Shown here piece by piece: positions 17,404 through 25,774 of a stretch of DNA of 64,000 bases (the first letter of the stretch is position 1; every line of letters starts with the position of its first letter). Position numbers and translations under genes: made by a program. The notes beneath the pieces are model-generated. The model was not told the DNA's origin, did no database searches, and saw only the letters and a program-made list of their open reading frames with translations. The stretch covers positions 2,046,001 to 2,110,000 of the forward strand of contig NZ_CP097289.1 in the NCBI RefSeq assembly GCF_023498005.1. Reading direction: 5' to 3'. The DNA comes from Streptomyces durmitorensis (lineage in GTDB: Bacteria > Actinomycetota > Actinomycetes > Streptomycetales > Streptomycetaceae).

Positions 17404-18993
17404 TCAGGCGCTGAATCCGGCGACGCGCAGCGCGTGCACGAGATCCCAGTGGCGCTCGTCCGACACCCCTTGGGCCGCCTGGAGGAGCAGCGGGATGAGC
17501 CGGTAGGGATCGGTGTGCGCGCAGCCGGCCGCGTCCTCGGGCGTACGGACACGGAGATAGGCGTCGAGCAGGGCGCGCGCCTCGCGCTCGCGGCCCGCGT
17601 CGATCAGCGCGAGCACCGCCTCGGCGATCTCCGGGGCGGGCCGCGAGACGCCCTGCCGAAGGAGCTTGCGGCAGTCGTCGGCGCGGCCTGACCCCGCGAG
17701 GGCGTCGGCAAGCGCCACGAGCCGGTCGGGCGGCAGCGATGCGGCCTCCCAGAGCAGCGTCGACCAGTCGGCGCCGAGGCCCGCGCGGTGCAGCTCACCG
17801 GCGAGCACGGGGATGCGCGCCGCGGGCCAGCCCGCCGCCTCGACCAGGACGCCGTGCGCCTCGCCGCTGCGGCCCTCGCCCCGGAGCCGGACGAGGGCGG
17901 CGACCGCCTCGGCGGTGACCCGCTCGGCGTCGCGGTCCGGCCCCTCGGTGTCGCGGCCCTCGGCTTCTTCGCCGCCGCCCTCGGAGGCGTGCGCGAACCG
18001 CGCGCCGCGCGGGGTGCCCACGGCGGGCGGCTGCCCGGCCGCCTCCGGTGCGCCGACGGGATCGGCCGCGTCCGCGCCCTCGTCGAGGCCCGTGAACCCC
18101 GCGAAGCGGGCGCCTCGGGGGCGGCGCGGGCGGCGGGAGGTGTCGCGCGACTTGCGGCCCTGCTTCGGGACGACGGGAACGTCGGGGGCGTCGGGGGGCG
18201 AGGCCTCGGGGCCCGAGCCGGAGCCGGAGTCAGCCGGATCGACGTCGACGGAGACGGTGCGGGAATCCGGAGCCGGGGCGCCCCGACCCCCCGGGGACTC
18301 GCCGAACTCCCGTGTCCGGCCGCCGAGTTCGGAGGATCCGGTGTCGAGGCCATCACCGGCACCGCCGAAGCCGCCCACCCTCCGAGCCCCGAGAGCCGTC
18401 GGCGCCTGCCCGTCAAAGGCGTCGAAGTCCTCGGCCGCGAAGTCGTCCGACACCGGAGTCCCGAAGTCGACCCACTGAGGGCGGTCCGCCCGGTCGAGCA
18501 GCTCGATGCGCTCCCGGAGCTCCGCGCACCGCGCGGTCGCCCGCTCGTGGTCGTCGCGGACCCAGGCCAGATCGCGGTTGAGCCGCTCCACCTCGTGCGC
18601 CGTGGCCGCGGCCGCGAGCGCCCGGCCCAGGTCCGCCTGCCGCTCCACGGCGAACCGCTGCTCGGTGAGCATCATGTCGAGGCGCTCGCCGAGCAGCCCG
18701 CGGCCACCGGGCCGCGCGTCGTACGCGGCGAGCGAGGCACCGTGCAGCGCCCGCGCCCGCTCCGTCTCCCGCTCGGCGGCCTGCGCCCCGTACCGGGTGG
18801 CCAGATCGTGCAGCAGGGCCTCCATCACGTCCCAGGGGGGCACTTCCGAGCCATCCAGGCAGGCCCGCATCCCCTCGGGGTCACGGGACCAGAACACGCC
18901 GCACCACCCGGCGCCCGGATCGAGCCGCGCCAGGAGATCTCTGAGGTACCTCGCGAACTCCCGCACCTGATCCGGGAGTTGTCCTACTGCCAT
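17404..18993 (-). CDS. Large cytoplasmic protein of unknown function with coiled coil and low-complexity middle
   Basis: I do not recognise a named family. From ATG 18993 (MAVGQLPDQVREFARYLRDLLARLDPGAGWCGVFW) it is 529 residues. Residues 1-150 form a compact helical domain with a WCGVFWSRDPEGMRACL core. A predicted coiled coil runs to about 205, followed by a long Gly/Pro/Asp-rich disordered middle with two RGARFAGFT/RGARFAHAS repeats. The last 150 residues are helical repeats (AEAVAALVRLRGEGRSGEAHGVLVEAAG and relatives) resembling TPR or PPR-like solenoids. Such proteins are common in Streptomyces. The domain order suggests an adaptor or scaffold. Confidence 0.72.
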   Translation of the reverse strand: MAVGQLPDQVREFARYLRDLLARLDPGAGWCGVFWSRDPEGMRACLDGSEVPPWDVMEALLHDLATRYGAQAAERETERARALHGASLAAYDARPGGRGLLGERLDMMLTEQRFAVERQADLGRALAAAATAHEVERLNRDLAWVRDDHERATARCAELRERIELLDRADRPQWVDFGTPVSDDFAAEDFDAFDGQAPTALGARRVGGFGGAGDGLDTGSSELGGRTREFGESPGGRGAPAPDSRTVSVDVDPADSGSGSGPEASPPDAPDVPVVPKQGRKSRDTSRRPRRPRGARFAGFTGLDEGADAADPVGAPEAAGQPPAVGTPRGARFAHASEGGGEEAEGRDTEGPDRDAERVTAEAVAALVRLRGEGRSGEAHGVLVEAAGWPAARIPVLAGELHRAGLGADWSTLLWEAASLPPDRLVALADALAGSGRADDCRKLLRQGVSRPAPEIAEAVLALIDAGREREARALLDAYLRVRTPEDAAGCAHTDPYRLIPLLLQAAQGVSDERHWDLVHALRVAGFSA

Positions 18994-19099
18994 CCGAGCC
19001 AGCACCGCCCCATGGAGCCTGGAGTGTTCCGGTCCGGAAGATAACACCAGTCGTGTTACGGGACGACTACACGTGGTTTTCCGGCCGCCCCACAGCTCC

Positions 19100-19693
19100 T
19101 CACACGCCGTCGTCCGCACCGTGAGCGAGCACGGAGGCGCACAGCCTGCGCAGCCCCGCGTGCAGCTGGCCGGGGCTCGCGCCCTGGCTGGTCAGATGCT
19201 CGACGAGGTCGCTGCGGACGGCGGCGAGCAGGGCGTGCGCGAGGTAGTCGGCGTCCTCGCGTCCGTGTACGCCGGTCAGCATCCCGGCGACTTCGGAGTG
19301 CCACAGGTCGTAGGCGGGGTTGAGGTAAGGGCTGCCGGTCCCCGCCCGGTCCAGGGCCAGCATCAGCGCGCGCTGGTTCAGCTTGAGGTCGAGGAGCGCG
19401 GCCATGAGCGCGGGCACCCGTTCGGCGACCGGCGCGCCGGGCCCCAACGGCGGCGGCCCGTCGACGACTTGCTCGCGCAGCTGCTGCGTCTCCTCGACGA
19501 CCAGCGCCCTGACCAGGCCGATGCGGTCGGAGAAGTGCCGGAAGACCGTGCCTTTGCCGGCCCCGGCGGCCTGGGCGATGTCGGCCATCTTGACGGTGTC
19601 GGGGTCGGCCGCTTCCTTGAACAGCCGGGCGGCGGCTGCCAGCAGCGCGGCCCTGTTGCGGACGGAGTCGGCTCTCTCCTTGCGGGCGGTGAT
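19100..19693 (-). CDS. TetR-family repressor with an apparent ATC start codon
   Basis: The DNA-binding domain reads TARKERADSVRNRAALLAAAARLF, then VKMADIAQAAGAGKGTVFRHFSDR. Coding character begins immediately after AAGGAGGAATC, at the codon ATC (19693-19691) where ATG would be expected before ACC GCC CGC. No ATG, GTG or TTG lies in frame upstream. The first internal ATG (19588) would delete helix 1 and so the DNA-binding fold. The gene is either translated from a rare ATC start (197 residues), silenced by a point mutation, or miscalled. It is divergent from the SnoaL/NmrA pair, which it probably represses. Confidence 0.75.
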   Translation of the reverse strand: MTARKERADSVRNRAALLAAAARLFKEAADPDTVKMADIAQAAGAGKGTVFRHFSDRIGLVRALVVEETQQLREQVVDGPPPLGPGAPVAERVPALMAALLDLKLNQRALMLALDRAGTGSPYLNPAYDLWHSEVAGMLTGVHGREDADYLAHALLAAVRSDLVEHLTSQGASPGQLHAGLRRLCASVLAHGADDGV

Positions 19694-19784
19694 GATTCCT
19701 CCTTGGTGGCGGGCTACTCGGTGACGGGCGACTCGGTGGCGGGCGAACGGAACGGCGGTACGACCACCAGCATAAGTCGACCCA

Positions 19785-19809
19785 GGGTCCGGTACTTGTA
19801 AACGGACCC
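19785..19809. promoter_or_regulatory. TetR-type operator overlapping a promoter
   Basis: The inverted repeat GGGTCCG-N11-CGGACCC lies in the divergent region. A TTGTAA at 19796-19801 and a TAACGT at 19820-19825, 18 bases apart, would form the promoter of the SnoaL gene, with the operator covering its -35 box. Confidence 0.55.
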
Positions 19810-19832
19810 GGGGTCAGGTTAACGTCGCCCCC

Positions 19833-20291
19833 ATGACGCCACACCCCGCAACGCACGCTTCACCCACCGAAGTCTTCTCCCGCTCCCTCGACCTCCTCCT
19901 CGCCAAGGACATCGACGGCTGGGTCGCCCTCTGGGCACCCGACGGAGTCTTCGAGTTCCCGTTCGCACTCCCCGGGGCCCCGCACCGGCTCGTCGGCCGC
20001 GACGCCGTGCGCGCCTACATCGCCGACTACCCCGACCACATCGACCTGCGGAGCTTCGAGGACCTATCCGTCCACCGCACCGAGGACCCCGGGACGATCG
20101 TCGCGGAGCTGCGCGGCATCGGCCGGGCGGTCGCCACGGGGCGCCCCTTCGACATGCCGTACATCCAGGTCGTCACCGTCCACGAGGGGCGGATCACGCG
20201 GTTCCGCGACTACTGGAACGGCGCGCTGGCCGCCGACGCCTTCGACGGCCCGATCCCCGTCGGCGCCACGCACTCCGGAGAGGCCCGATGA
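19833..20291 (+). CDS. SnoaL-like (NTF2-fold) protein
   Basis: This 152-residue cone-shaped fold protein reads VFSRSLDLLLAKDIDGWVALWAPDGVFEFPFALPG, the usual nuclear transport factor 2-like start, and ends in a beta-rich half with VTVHEGRITRFRDYWNG. Members are small isomerases, cyclases or ligand binders. The gene ends in an ATGA overlap with the NmrA-like gene, so the two are translationally coupled. The operator upstream suggests TetR control. The chemistry is not predictable from the sequence. Confidence 0.85.
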   Translation: MTPHPATHASPTEVFSRSLDLLLAKDIDGWVALWAPDGVFEFPFALPGAPHRLVGRDAVRAYIADYPDHIDLRSFEDLSVHRTEDPGTIVAELRGIGRAVATGRPFDMPYIQVVTVHEGRITRFRDYWNGALAADAFDGPIPVGATHSGEAR

Positions 20292-21139
20292 CCATGCGAT
20301 TCCTCATCACCGGCGGCACCGGCACCACCGGCAGCCGTGTGGCGAAGGCACTGGACGACCAGGGCATGTCCGTACGCGTCGCGAGCCGCGCCCCGGCGCC
20401 GGGCACCCGCCGGGTCCGCTTCGACTGGGCCGATCCCACCACCCACGGTCCCGCCCTCAGCGGCACGGACGGCGTCTATCTGGTGCCGCCCATCGGGGAC
20501 GCGGAGCCCGCCCGGCTGATGGTGCCGTTCCTGGAACAGGCCCTGGCCGCGGGGGTGCGCCGCTTCGTGCTCCTGAGCTCCTCCGCCATCGAGGAGGGCG
20601 GCCCCGGGGCCGGGGAGGTACACCGGGCGCTGCGCCAACTGGCCCCGGAGTGGGCGGTATTGCGTCCCTCCTGGTTCATGCAGAACTTCGTCAGCCCGGG
20701 GCATCTCCACGTCGGGAGCATCCGCGCCGCGGACGAGATCGTGACGGCCACCGGGCAGGGCCGGGTGGCATTCGTCGACGCGGGCGACATCGCCGCCGTC
20801 GCCGTACGGGCCCTGACGGACGAGCGGCCGCACAACGCGGCGCATCTGATCACCGGGCCACAGGCACTCAGCTACGCGGACGTCGCGGAGGCGGTCTCCA
20901 AGGTCACGGGGCGCGGGATCAGCCATCGCTCCGTCCCCGTGGCGGGCTTCCGCGAGCGGCTCGTCGCCACCGGAATGCCCGAGGCGTTCGCCCGCGTACT
21001 CGCCGCCATGGACGACTCCATCGCGCACGGGTCCGAGGACCGCGTGGACCCCGCCGTCGAGCGGATCACCGGCAGGCAGGCCCGCGACTTCGCGGACTTC
21101 GCCGCCGAGCACGCCGCCGAGTGGACCCCGGGTCCATGA
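20288..21139 (+). CDS. NmrA-like NAD(P)-binding protein
   Basis: This 283-residue atypical short-chain dehydrogenase begins MRFLITGGTGTTGSRVAKALDDQGM, with the GGTGTTG nucleotide-binding loop. The YxxxK catalytic pair of classical dehydrogenases is not evident. The middle segment LAPEWAVLRPSWFMQNF is typical of NmrA/HSCARG-type proteins, which act as NADPH sensors or quinone reductases. It is coupled to the SnoaL gene and probably controlled by the divergent TetR protein. Confidence 0.85.
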   Translation: MTMRFLITGGTGTTGSRVAKALDDQGMSVRVASRAPAPGTRRVRFDWADPTTHGPALSGTDGVYLVPPIGDAEPARLMVPFLEQALAAGVRRFVLLSSSAIEEGGPGAGEVHRALRQLAPEWAVLRPSWFMQNFVSPGHLHVGSIRAADEIVTATGQGRVAFVDAGDIAAVAVRALTDERPHNAAHLITGPQALSYADVAEAVSKVTGRGISHRSVPVAGFRERLVATGMPEAFARVLAAMDDSIAHGSEDRVDPAVERITGRQARDFADFAAEHAAEWTPGP

Positions 21140-21169
21140 CCCCATGATCCCGGCGGCCCGCACCGGCCC

Positions 21170-21430
21170 TCACACAGGGGCGAGCGGCACCAGCGCGCAC
21201 GCCTGAGCCACCTCGTCCAGCGAGAGGCCGAGCGCCAGCGCAAGGGCCGACACGGTGAAGAAGGCGGGCGTCGGGGCCCGCCCCGTCTCGATCTTGCGGA
21301 GCGTCTCCGCGGAGAGTCCGGCGCACGCGGCGACCTCCACCATGCTCCGCTCGCCACGCGCCGACCGCAGCAGGCGGCCAAGACGCTCACCGCGCTCGCG
21401 CTCTTCTGGGGTCAGGGGAGTCCGTACCAT
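21170..21430 (-). CDS. Small XRE-type helix-turn-helix regulator
   Basis: An 86-residue single-domain regulator: LGRLLRSARGERSMVEVAACAGLSAETLRKIETGRAPTP is a clear Cro/C1-type helix-turn-helix, followed by a short helical tail. It converges on the NmrA-like gene. The probable -10 box (TAGGAT) is only about seven bases from the ATG, so its message may be leaderless. A perfect ATACCGGTAT palindrome lies further upstream. Confidence 0.85.
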   Translation of the reverse strand: MVRTPLTPEERERGERLGRLLRSARGERSMVEVAACAGLSAETLRKIETGRAPTPAFFTVSALALALGLSLDEVAQACALVPLAPV

Positions 21431-21436
21431 GCGCCC

Positions 21437-21480
21437 ATCCTAGTCCCACCGCGCGCGGAAAACCATTCTCATACCGGTAT
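21437..21480 (-). promoter_or_regulatory. Promoter of the XRE regulator with ATACCGGTAT palindrome
   Basis: TAGGAT (minus strand, 21442-21437) lies about seven bases before the ATG at 21430. The 10-bp perfect palindrome ATACCGGTAT (21471-21480) sits about 30 bases further upstream. The layout fits autoregulation by the XRE protein. The -35 box is weak. Confidence 0.4.
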
Positions 21481-21580
21481 AGTAATTGGCAGGGCCGAGC
21501 TCACGACGGACACATCACACGACTCGGCACAGCACGGCCAACGAGCTGGAGCAGAACTGCGACGCGGCCCGCTGAGCCCA

Positions 21581-21608
21581 CCGGGCGGGCCCCCGCGGGC
21601 CCGCCCGG
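21581..21608 (-). terminator. Strong hairpin behind the gamma-glutamyltransferase gene
   Basis: CCGGGCGGGCCC and GGGCCCGCCCGG form a perfect 12-bp stem with a four-base loop, eight bases past the stop codon of the minus-strand gene. No T-run follows, which is usual in high-GC actinobacteria. Confidence 0.7.
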
Positions 21609-21616
21609 CCTGTTCC

Positions 21617-23428
21617 TCAGCCGGGCCGCACCACCATCGCCGACCCGCCACCGCGCCGCACCTTCTCCGCCGCGGCCAGCCACTTGCCGCCCGGCAGCCG
21701 CTGCACCCCCGTCGCCGCACCGATCTCCGGGTTCTGCTTGAACGAGTGCCCGATCGCCTCCAGGTCGGCCCGCACCGGGCTCTCCCACAGGCCCGGCTCC
21801 AACTCGGTCTGCGCGGCGTTGCGTTGGCTCGCGCGCGGCGCTGCGATCGCGTCGACGAGCGGAAGACCCCGGTCGACGAATCCCGTGAGGGTCTGCAGGA
21901 CGGTCGTGATGATCGTGGCGCCGCCCGGCGAGCCGAGGGCGACCACCGGCTTGCCCTTCTCCAGGACGATCGTCGGCGCGATCGAGGACCGGGGCCGCTT
22001 CCCCGGACCCGGCAGGTTCGGGTCGTGCACGGCCGGGTCGGCCGGTGCGAAGGAGAAGTCGGTCAGTTCGTTGTTGAGCAGGAATCCGCGTCCGGGCACG
22101 GTGATCCCGCTGCCGCCCGTCGACTCGATGGTCAGGGTGTAGGCGACGACGTTGCCCCACTTGTCGGCGGCCGTGAGGTGCGTCGTGTTCTCCCCTTCGT
22201 ACGTGGTCGGGGCGGCCTTGTCGCCGGACGTGCAGGCGGCCGGGTTCCGTGGGTTCCCCGGCGCGAGCGGGCTCTTGAGGACCGCGTCGTCGCGGATCAG
22301 GCACTCCCGCGAGTCGGCGAACTGCTGCGAGAGCAGCTCCTTCGTCGGTACGTCCTCGAAGGCGGGGTCCCCCACCCAGCGCCCGCGGTCGGCGAAGGCG
22401 ACGCGGCTCGCCTCGATGTAGCGGTGCAGGTACTTCTTCTTCGACGCCTTCGAAAGGTCGGTCCGCTCAAGGATGTTGAGCGCCTCACCGACGGTGGTGC
22501 CGCCGGACGACGAGGGGGCCATCGAGTAGACGTCGAGCCCACGGTAGGAGGTCTTCGTCGGTGCCTGCCGTTTCACCGCGTAGGCCTTGAGGTCCTTCGC
22601 GGACAGATCGCCGGGCCGGGCCACCCGCCCGGACGCCGGGTCCACGGGCGGTTTGTTCACGGTGCGTACGACGTCCTTGCCGATGTCACCGCGGTAGAGC
22701 GCCCCGACGCCCTTGCGCCCCAGCTCCTCGTAGGTCCGCGCGAGATCGGGGTTCTTGAAGGTCGAGCCGACTACGGGCAGCGCGCCGCCGGGCAGGAACA
22801 GCTCGGCCGAGTCCGGGAAGTCGGCGAACCGCTTCTGGTTCGACTCGGTCTGCGAGCGGAAGGTGCCGTCCACCGTGAACCCGTCGCGCGCGAGCCGCTC
22901 GGCGGGCTTCAGGAGCGTGCCGAGCCGCTTGCTCCCCCACCGGTCGAGCGCGGACTCCCAGGTCGCGGGCGTGCCGGGCGTGCCCACGCCAAGGCCACTG
23001 GTGACGGCGTCCGCGAACGGGATCGGCTTGCCGTTCTCCAGGAAGAGGCCGGAGTCGGCGGTCCGCGGGGCCGTCTCACGGCCGTCGATCGTGCTCACCT
23101 TGCGGCTCTTGGCGTCGTAGTGGACGAAGTAGCCGCCGCCCCCGACGCCCGCCGAGTAGGGCTCGGTCACGCCGAGGGCCGCCGCGGTGGCGACCGCCGC
23201 GTCCACCGCGTTGCCGCCCTTCTTCAGGACCTCGATCCCGGCGGCCGACGCGTCCGCGTCGACGCTGGAGACCGCGCCGCCGTAGCCGACGGCCACCGGC
23301 GCCTTCTCCGGGGACCGCGAGGCCGGTTCAGCTGAGCGCGGAGACGAAGGGGGCACGGCCGCTCCGACCGACACCAACACCCCTCCGACCGCCAATAGCG
23401 TCAGATTCCGTACGACAGCACGACGCAT
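21617..23428 (-). CDS. ggt: Secreted gamma-glutamyltransferase
   Basis: This enzyme cleaves glutathione-type gamma-glutamyl bonds outside the cell. The 603-residue precursor has a signal peptide (MRRAVVRNLTLLAVGGVLVSVGAAV) and a family start GGNAVDAAVATAAALGVTEPYSAGVGGGGYFV. The self-cleavage site is in YEGENTTHLTAAD (catalytic Thr near residue 417), giving the usual large and small subunits. The small subunit keeps STGGSGI and KRPRSSIAPTIV, with LGSPGGATIITTVLQ near its end. A strong hairpin follows the gene. It stands alone. Confidence 0.93.
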   Translation of the reverse strand: MRRAVVRNLTLLAVGGVLVSVGAAVPPSSPRSAEPASRSPEKAPVAVGYGGAVSSVDADASAAGIEVLKKGGNAVDAAVATAAALGVTEPYSAGVGGGGYFVHYDAKSRKVSTIDGRETAPRTADSGLFLENGKPIPFADAVTSGLGVGTPGTPATWESALDRWGSKRLGTLLKPAERLARDGFTVDGTFRSQTESNQKRFADFPDSAELFLPGGALPVVGSTFKNPDLARTYEELGRKGVGALYRGDIGKDVVRTVNKPPVDPASGRVARPGDLSAKDLKAYAVKRQAPTKTSYRGLDVYSMAPSSSGGTTVGEALNILERTDLSKASKKKYLHRYIEASRVAFADRGRWVGDPAFEDVPTKELLSQQFADSRECLIRDDAVLKSPLAPGNPRNPAACTSGDKAAPTTYEGENTTHLTAADKWGNVVAYTLTIESTGGSGITVPGRGFLLNNELTDFSFAPADPAVHDPNLPGPGKRPRSSIAPTIVLEKGKPVVALGSPGGATIITTVLQTLTGFVDRGLPLVDAIAAPRASQRNAAQTELEPGLWESPVRADLEAIGHSFKQNPEIGAATGVQRLPGGKWLAAAEKVRRGGGSAMVVRPG

Positions 23429-23532
23429 TCGTACCTCCAGTCAACAACCGTCTGCGCAGCGTAACTTCGGTACACCCGCCACGTCAGGACCCCCTCGAAC
23501 ACGGGTCCTAGAGCCCGCTAGCATGCGCCCCC

Positions 23533-24291
23533 ATGACTGAAGACGTGCGCAATATCGTCCTCGGCCTGATCGCGGCCGGCCTCGGTGCCGTGCTGGGCTG
23601 GCTCGCCCGTACCTACCTCTGGCGGCGGGGGCTCCGCCGCAAGCAGGCCTTCTTCGGGCTGCCCGACAACTCCGAGTCGCTGCTCGTGGTGAACCGCGAG
23701 GCGGGCGGCCCCGAGCTCACCGTCGTACGCCACGACGTGTTCGCGCTGCTCGAACTCGCCGCGCTGATCAAGGACTGCGGGGCGCACGCCCAGCTCGTCG
23801 CGCACGACGCCGTCCAGCAGAGCTTCGGCGAACGCACCGAGTTCTGCGTCGGCTCCCCCACGGCCAACCGCCGCATGGCCGCGCACATGCACTCCCTGCT
23901 GCCCGGGGTCCGCATCAACACCGAGCCGGAGCCGGGTCCCGACCGCGGGGCCTTCCAGATCGGCAGCGAGCGGTACCGCATGGAGGGCGGCATCACGGAG
24001 TACGTGATCCTCGCGCGGCTCACCGCGGGGCAGGGCCAGGAGGCGAGACCCGTCTTCCTCTTCTGCGGCCAGCGCGCGATCACCAACCAGGCGGCGACCC
24101 GCTATCTCGCCCGGCACCACGAGCGCCTCGCCCGCAAGCACGGCGCGAACACCTTCGTGCTGCTCCTGAAGGTCGTCAACTCCCAGGCGTACGGTCCCGA
24201 CGTCGTCGAACTCGTCGGTGACGTCACCCGTGCCGCCCAGGCCCCGGCTCCCGCCATCGCACCGGCGCGCACGTCCCATCGCGCCAAGTAG
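23533..24291 (+). CDS. Membrane-anchored protein of unknown function
   Basis: I recognise no named domain. The 252-residue protein has one N-terminal helix (NIVLGLIAAGLGAVLGWLA), a basic stop-transfer stretch WRRGLRRK and a soluble alpha/beta domain. That domain includes LLVVNREAGGPELTVVRHDVFALLELAALI, FCVGSPTANRRMAAHMHSLLPGV and VFLFCGQRAITNQAATRYLARHH. The latter resembles nucleotide- or sugar-binding Rossmann-like sheets and similar proteins occur widely in Streptomyces. It sits between ggt and an L,D-transpeptidase gene with no sign of an operon. Confidence 0.75.
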   Translation: MTEDVRNIVLGLIAAGLGAVLGWLARTYLWRRGLRRKQAFFGLPDNSESLLVVNREAGGPELTVVRHDVFALLELAALIKDCGAHAQLVAHDAVQQSFGERTEFCVGSPTANRRMAAHMHSLLPGVRINTEPEPGPDRGAFQIGSERYRMEGGITEYVILARLTAGQGQEARPVFLFCGQRAITNQAATRYLARHHERLARKHGANTFVLLLKVVNSQAYGPDVVELVGDVTRAAQAPAPAIAPARTSHRAK

Positions 24292-24320
24292 GCGGCGGGC
24301 CACCGAGCGCCGACCACGAA

Positions 24321-24354
24321 CCCGCACCCGCACCCGCACCCGCACCCGCACCCG
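24321..24354. repeat. CCCGCA hexanucleotide repeat
   Basis: Five perfect CCCGCA units and a partial sixth follow one another in the 174-base gap between two genes. Copy number is likely to vary between strains. Confidence 0.85.
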
Positions 24355-24465
24355 GCCGATACCCCGCCTCTGTGACGTATTCGGCAATTCGGGGCAAGAG
24401 ACAACCCAACGGGACCTTTGGCCATCTCACCGTGCAGTTCCACATTCGCACGGAGGTACGTTCCC

Positions 24466-25665
24466 TTGAGGCCCCTGAGCTCGCCGAGTCGCCGACGCCC
24501 CCTACGCACCCGCCACACCGGGGCCGCGGTCACGGCCGCCGGCCTTGCGGCACTGGCCGCCGCGCTGACCGCCTGTTCGGGCAGCACCCCGGCGTCCGCC
24601 GACACGGCCGCGAACAAGCCGGACATATCAGTCAATCTGCAGGGCAAGCAGGCCAAGGCGGGCTCCCCGGTCGAGGTGAAGCTGGCCGACGGCAAGCTGA
24701 AGCAGGTCACGGTCGCCGACTCCAAGGGCACGAAGCTCACCGGCAAGGTCGCCGCGAACGGCAAGACCTGGACCTCGGACCGCAAGGCGGTGCCCGGCAC
24801 CTCGTACAAGGTCCAGGCGACGACGGACGAGGGCGGCAGCGCGCGGACCTCCTTCAGGACGGCCGCCCCGGAGCAGGTGAACAAGCTGAGCCTGACGCCC
24901 GGCAAGGACACCACGGTCGGCATCGCGCAGCCCCTGTCGGTCGTCTTCGACCACCCGGTGAAGAACAAGGCCGACATCGAGAAGCACCTGAAGGTGACGA
25001 CCTCGAACGACACCACCGGATCCTGGGGCTGGATCAAGAACTACGACGGCAAGGACCGCATCGACTGGCGGCCCAAGGACTACTGGAAGTCCGGCACGAA
25101 GGTGAAGCTCGCCGCCCAGCTGGGCGGCGTCGACTCAGGCACGGGCGGCGGCTGGTTCGTCCGCGACTACGTCACCGGCTTCACGGTCGGCAAGAGCCAG
25201 AAGGTCAAGGTCGACCTCGACAGCAAGCAGGCGACGCTCGTGCGTGACGGGCAGAGCGTCAAGACCGTCCCGATGTCGGCGGGCACTCCTGGCGGCGACA
25301 AGGCGTCCTGGGGCGGCACGTCCGTCCTGATGGCCAAGGAGGGCACGATCAACATGCGCTCCGAGACGGTCGGCCTGGGCGACGCCTACGACAAGATGGT
25401 CGACAACTCGATGCGTCTGACCTGGTCGGGCATGTACGCGCACGCGGCTCCCTGGAACGCCTCGTACTTCGGCAACACCAACCACAGCTCGGGCTGCATC
25501 GGCATGAGCGACGGCGACGCGTCCTGGCTCTACGGCCAGGTCCAGGTCGGCGACCCCTTCGAGGTCTCCGGCAGCGGCTCGAAGGGCGTCCCCGACCCGG
25601 GCAACGGCTACGGCGAGTGGAACATCTCCTGGACCGACTGGCAGACGAAGAGCGCACTGAGCTGA
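24466..25665 (+). CDS. L,D-transpeptidase lipoprotein with Ig-like domains
   Basis: This enzyme makes 3-3 peptidoglycan cross-links at the outer face of the membrane. I start it at TTG 24466, nine bases behind GGAGG, giving 399 residues; a second TTG lies 48 bases upstream. The signal peptide ends in a lipobox, AAALTACSGS. Two Ig-like domains (about residues 45-250) precede the YkuD domain. Its active site is SYFGNTNHSSGCIGMSDGDA, in which the HxxxxC pattern gives His and the catalytic Cys. The architecture matches mycobacterial Ldt enzymes. A row of GTAAC-type boxes follows the gene. Confidence 0.92.
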   Translation: MRPLSSPSRRRPLRTRHTGAAVTAAGLAALAAALTACSGSTPASADTAANKPDISVNLQGKQAKAGSPVEVKLADGKLKQVTVADSKGTKLTGKVAANGKTWTSDRKAVPGTSYKVQATTDEGGSARTSFRTAAPEQVNKLSLTPGKDTTVGIAQPLSVVFDHPVKNKADIEKHLKVTTSNDTTGSWGWIKNYDGKDRIDWRPKDYWKSGTKVKLAAQLGGVDSGTGGGWFVRDYVTGFTVGKSQKVKVDLDSKQATLVRDGQSVKTVPMSAGTPGGDKASWGGTSVLMAKEGTINMRSETVGLGDAYDKMVDNSMRLTWSGMYAHAAPWNASYFGNTNHSSGCIGMSDGDASWLYGQVQVGDPFEVSGSGSKGVPDPGNGYGEWNISWTDWQTKSALS

Positions 25666-25682
25666 TCAAGCGCTCAACAATC

Positions 25683-25747
25683 GTTACCGGGGCGTAACTT
25701 ACCGACGGGTTACCCCCGGTAAGAACACGAGGTTACCGTCGGGTCAC
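25683..25747 (-). promoter_or_regulatory. Three GTnAC-N6-GTAAC boxes upstream of the S15-like gene
   Basis: Read on the minus strand, three pairs of pentamers each have a 6-base spacer: GTGAC/GTAAC (25747-25732), GTAAC/GTAAG (25713-25698) and GTTAC/GTAAC (25698-25683), the last being palindromic. Five-base boxes at 11-bp steps are typical of MtrA and GlnR, two response regulators with similar sites. The cluster ends 28 bases before the S15-like start, with AAGGAG in between. Confidence 0.55.
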
Positions 25748-25774
25748 TTTGCTTGCACGAGTAAGGAGTGACCC

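Noticed and set aside
24321..24354. CRISPR-like array
   Set aside because: Hexanucleotide tandem repeat without spacers. No region of the window shows regularly spaced repeats with unique spacers.
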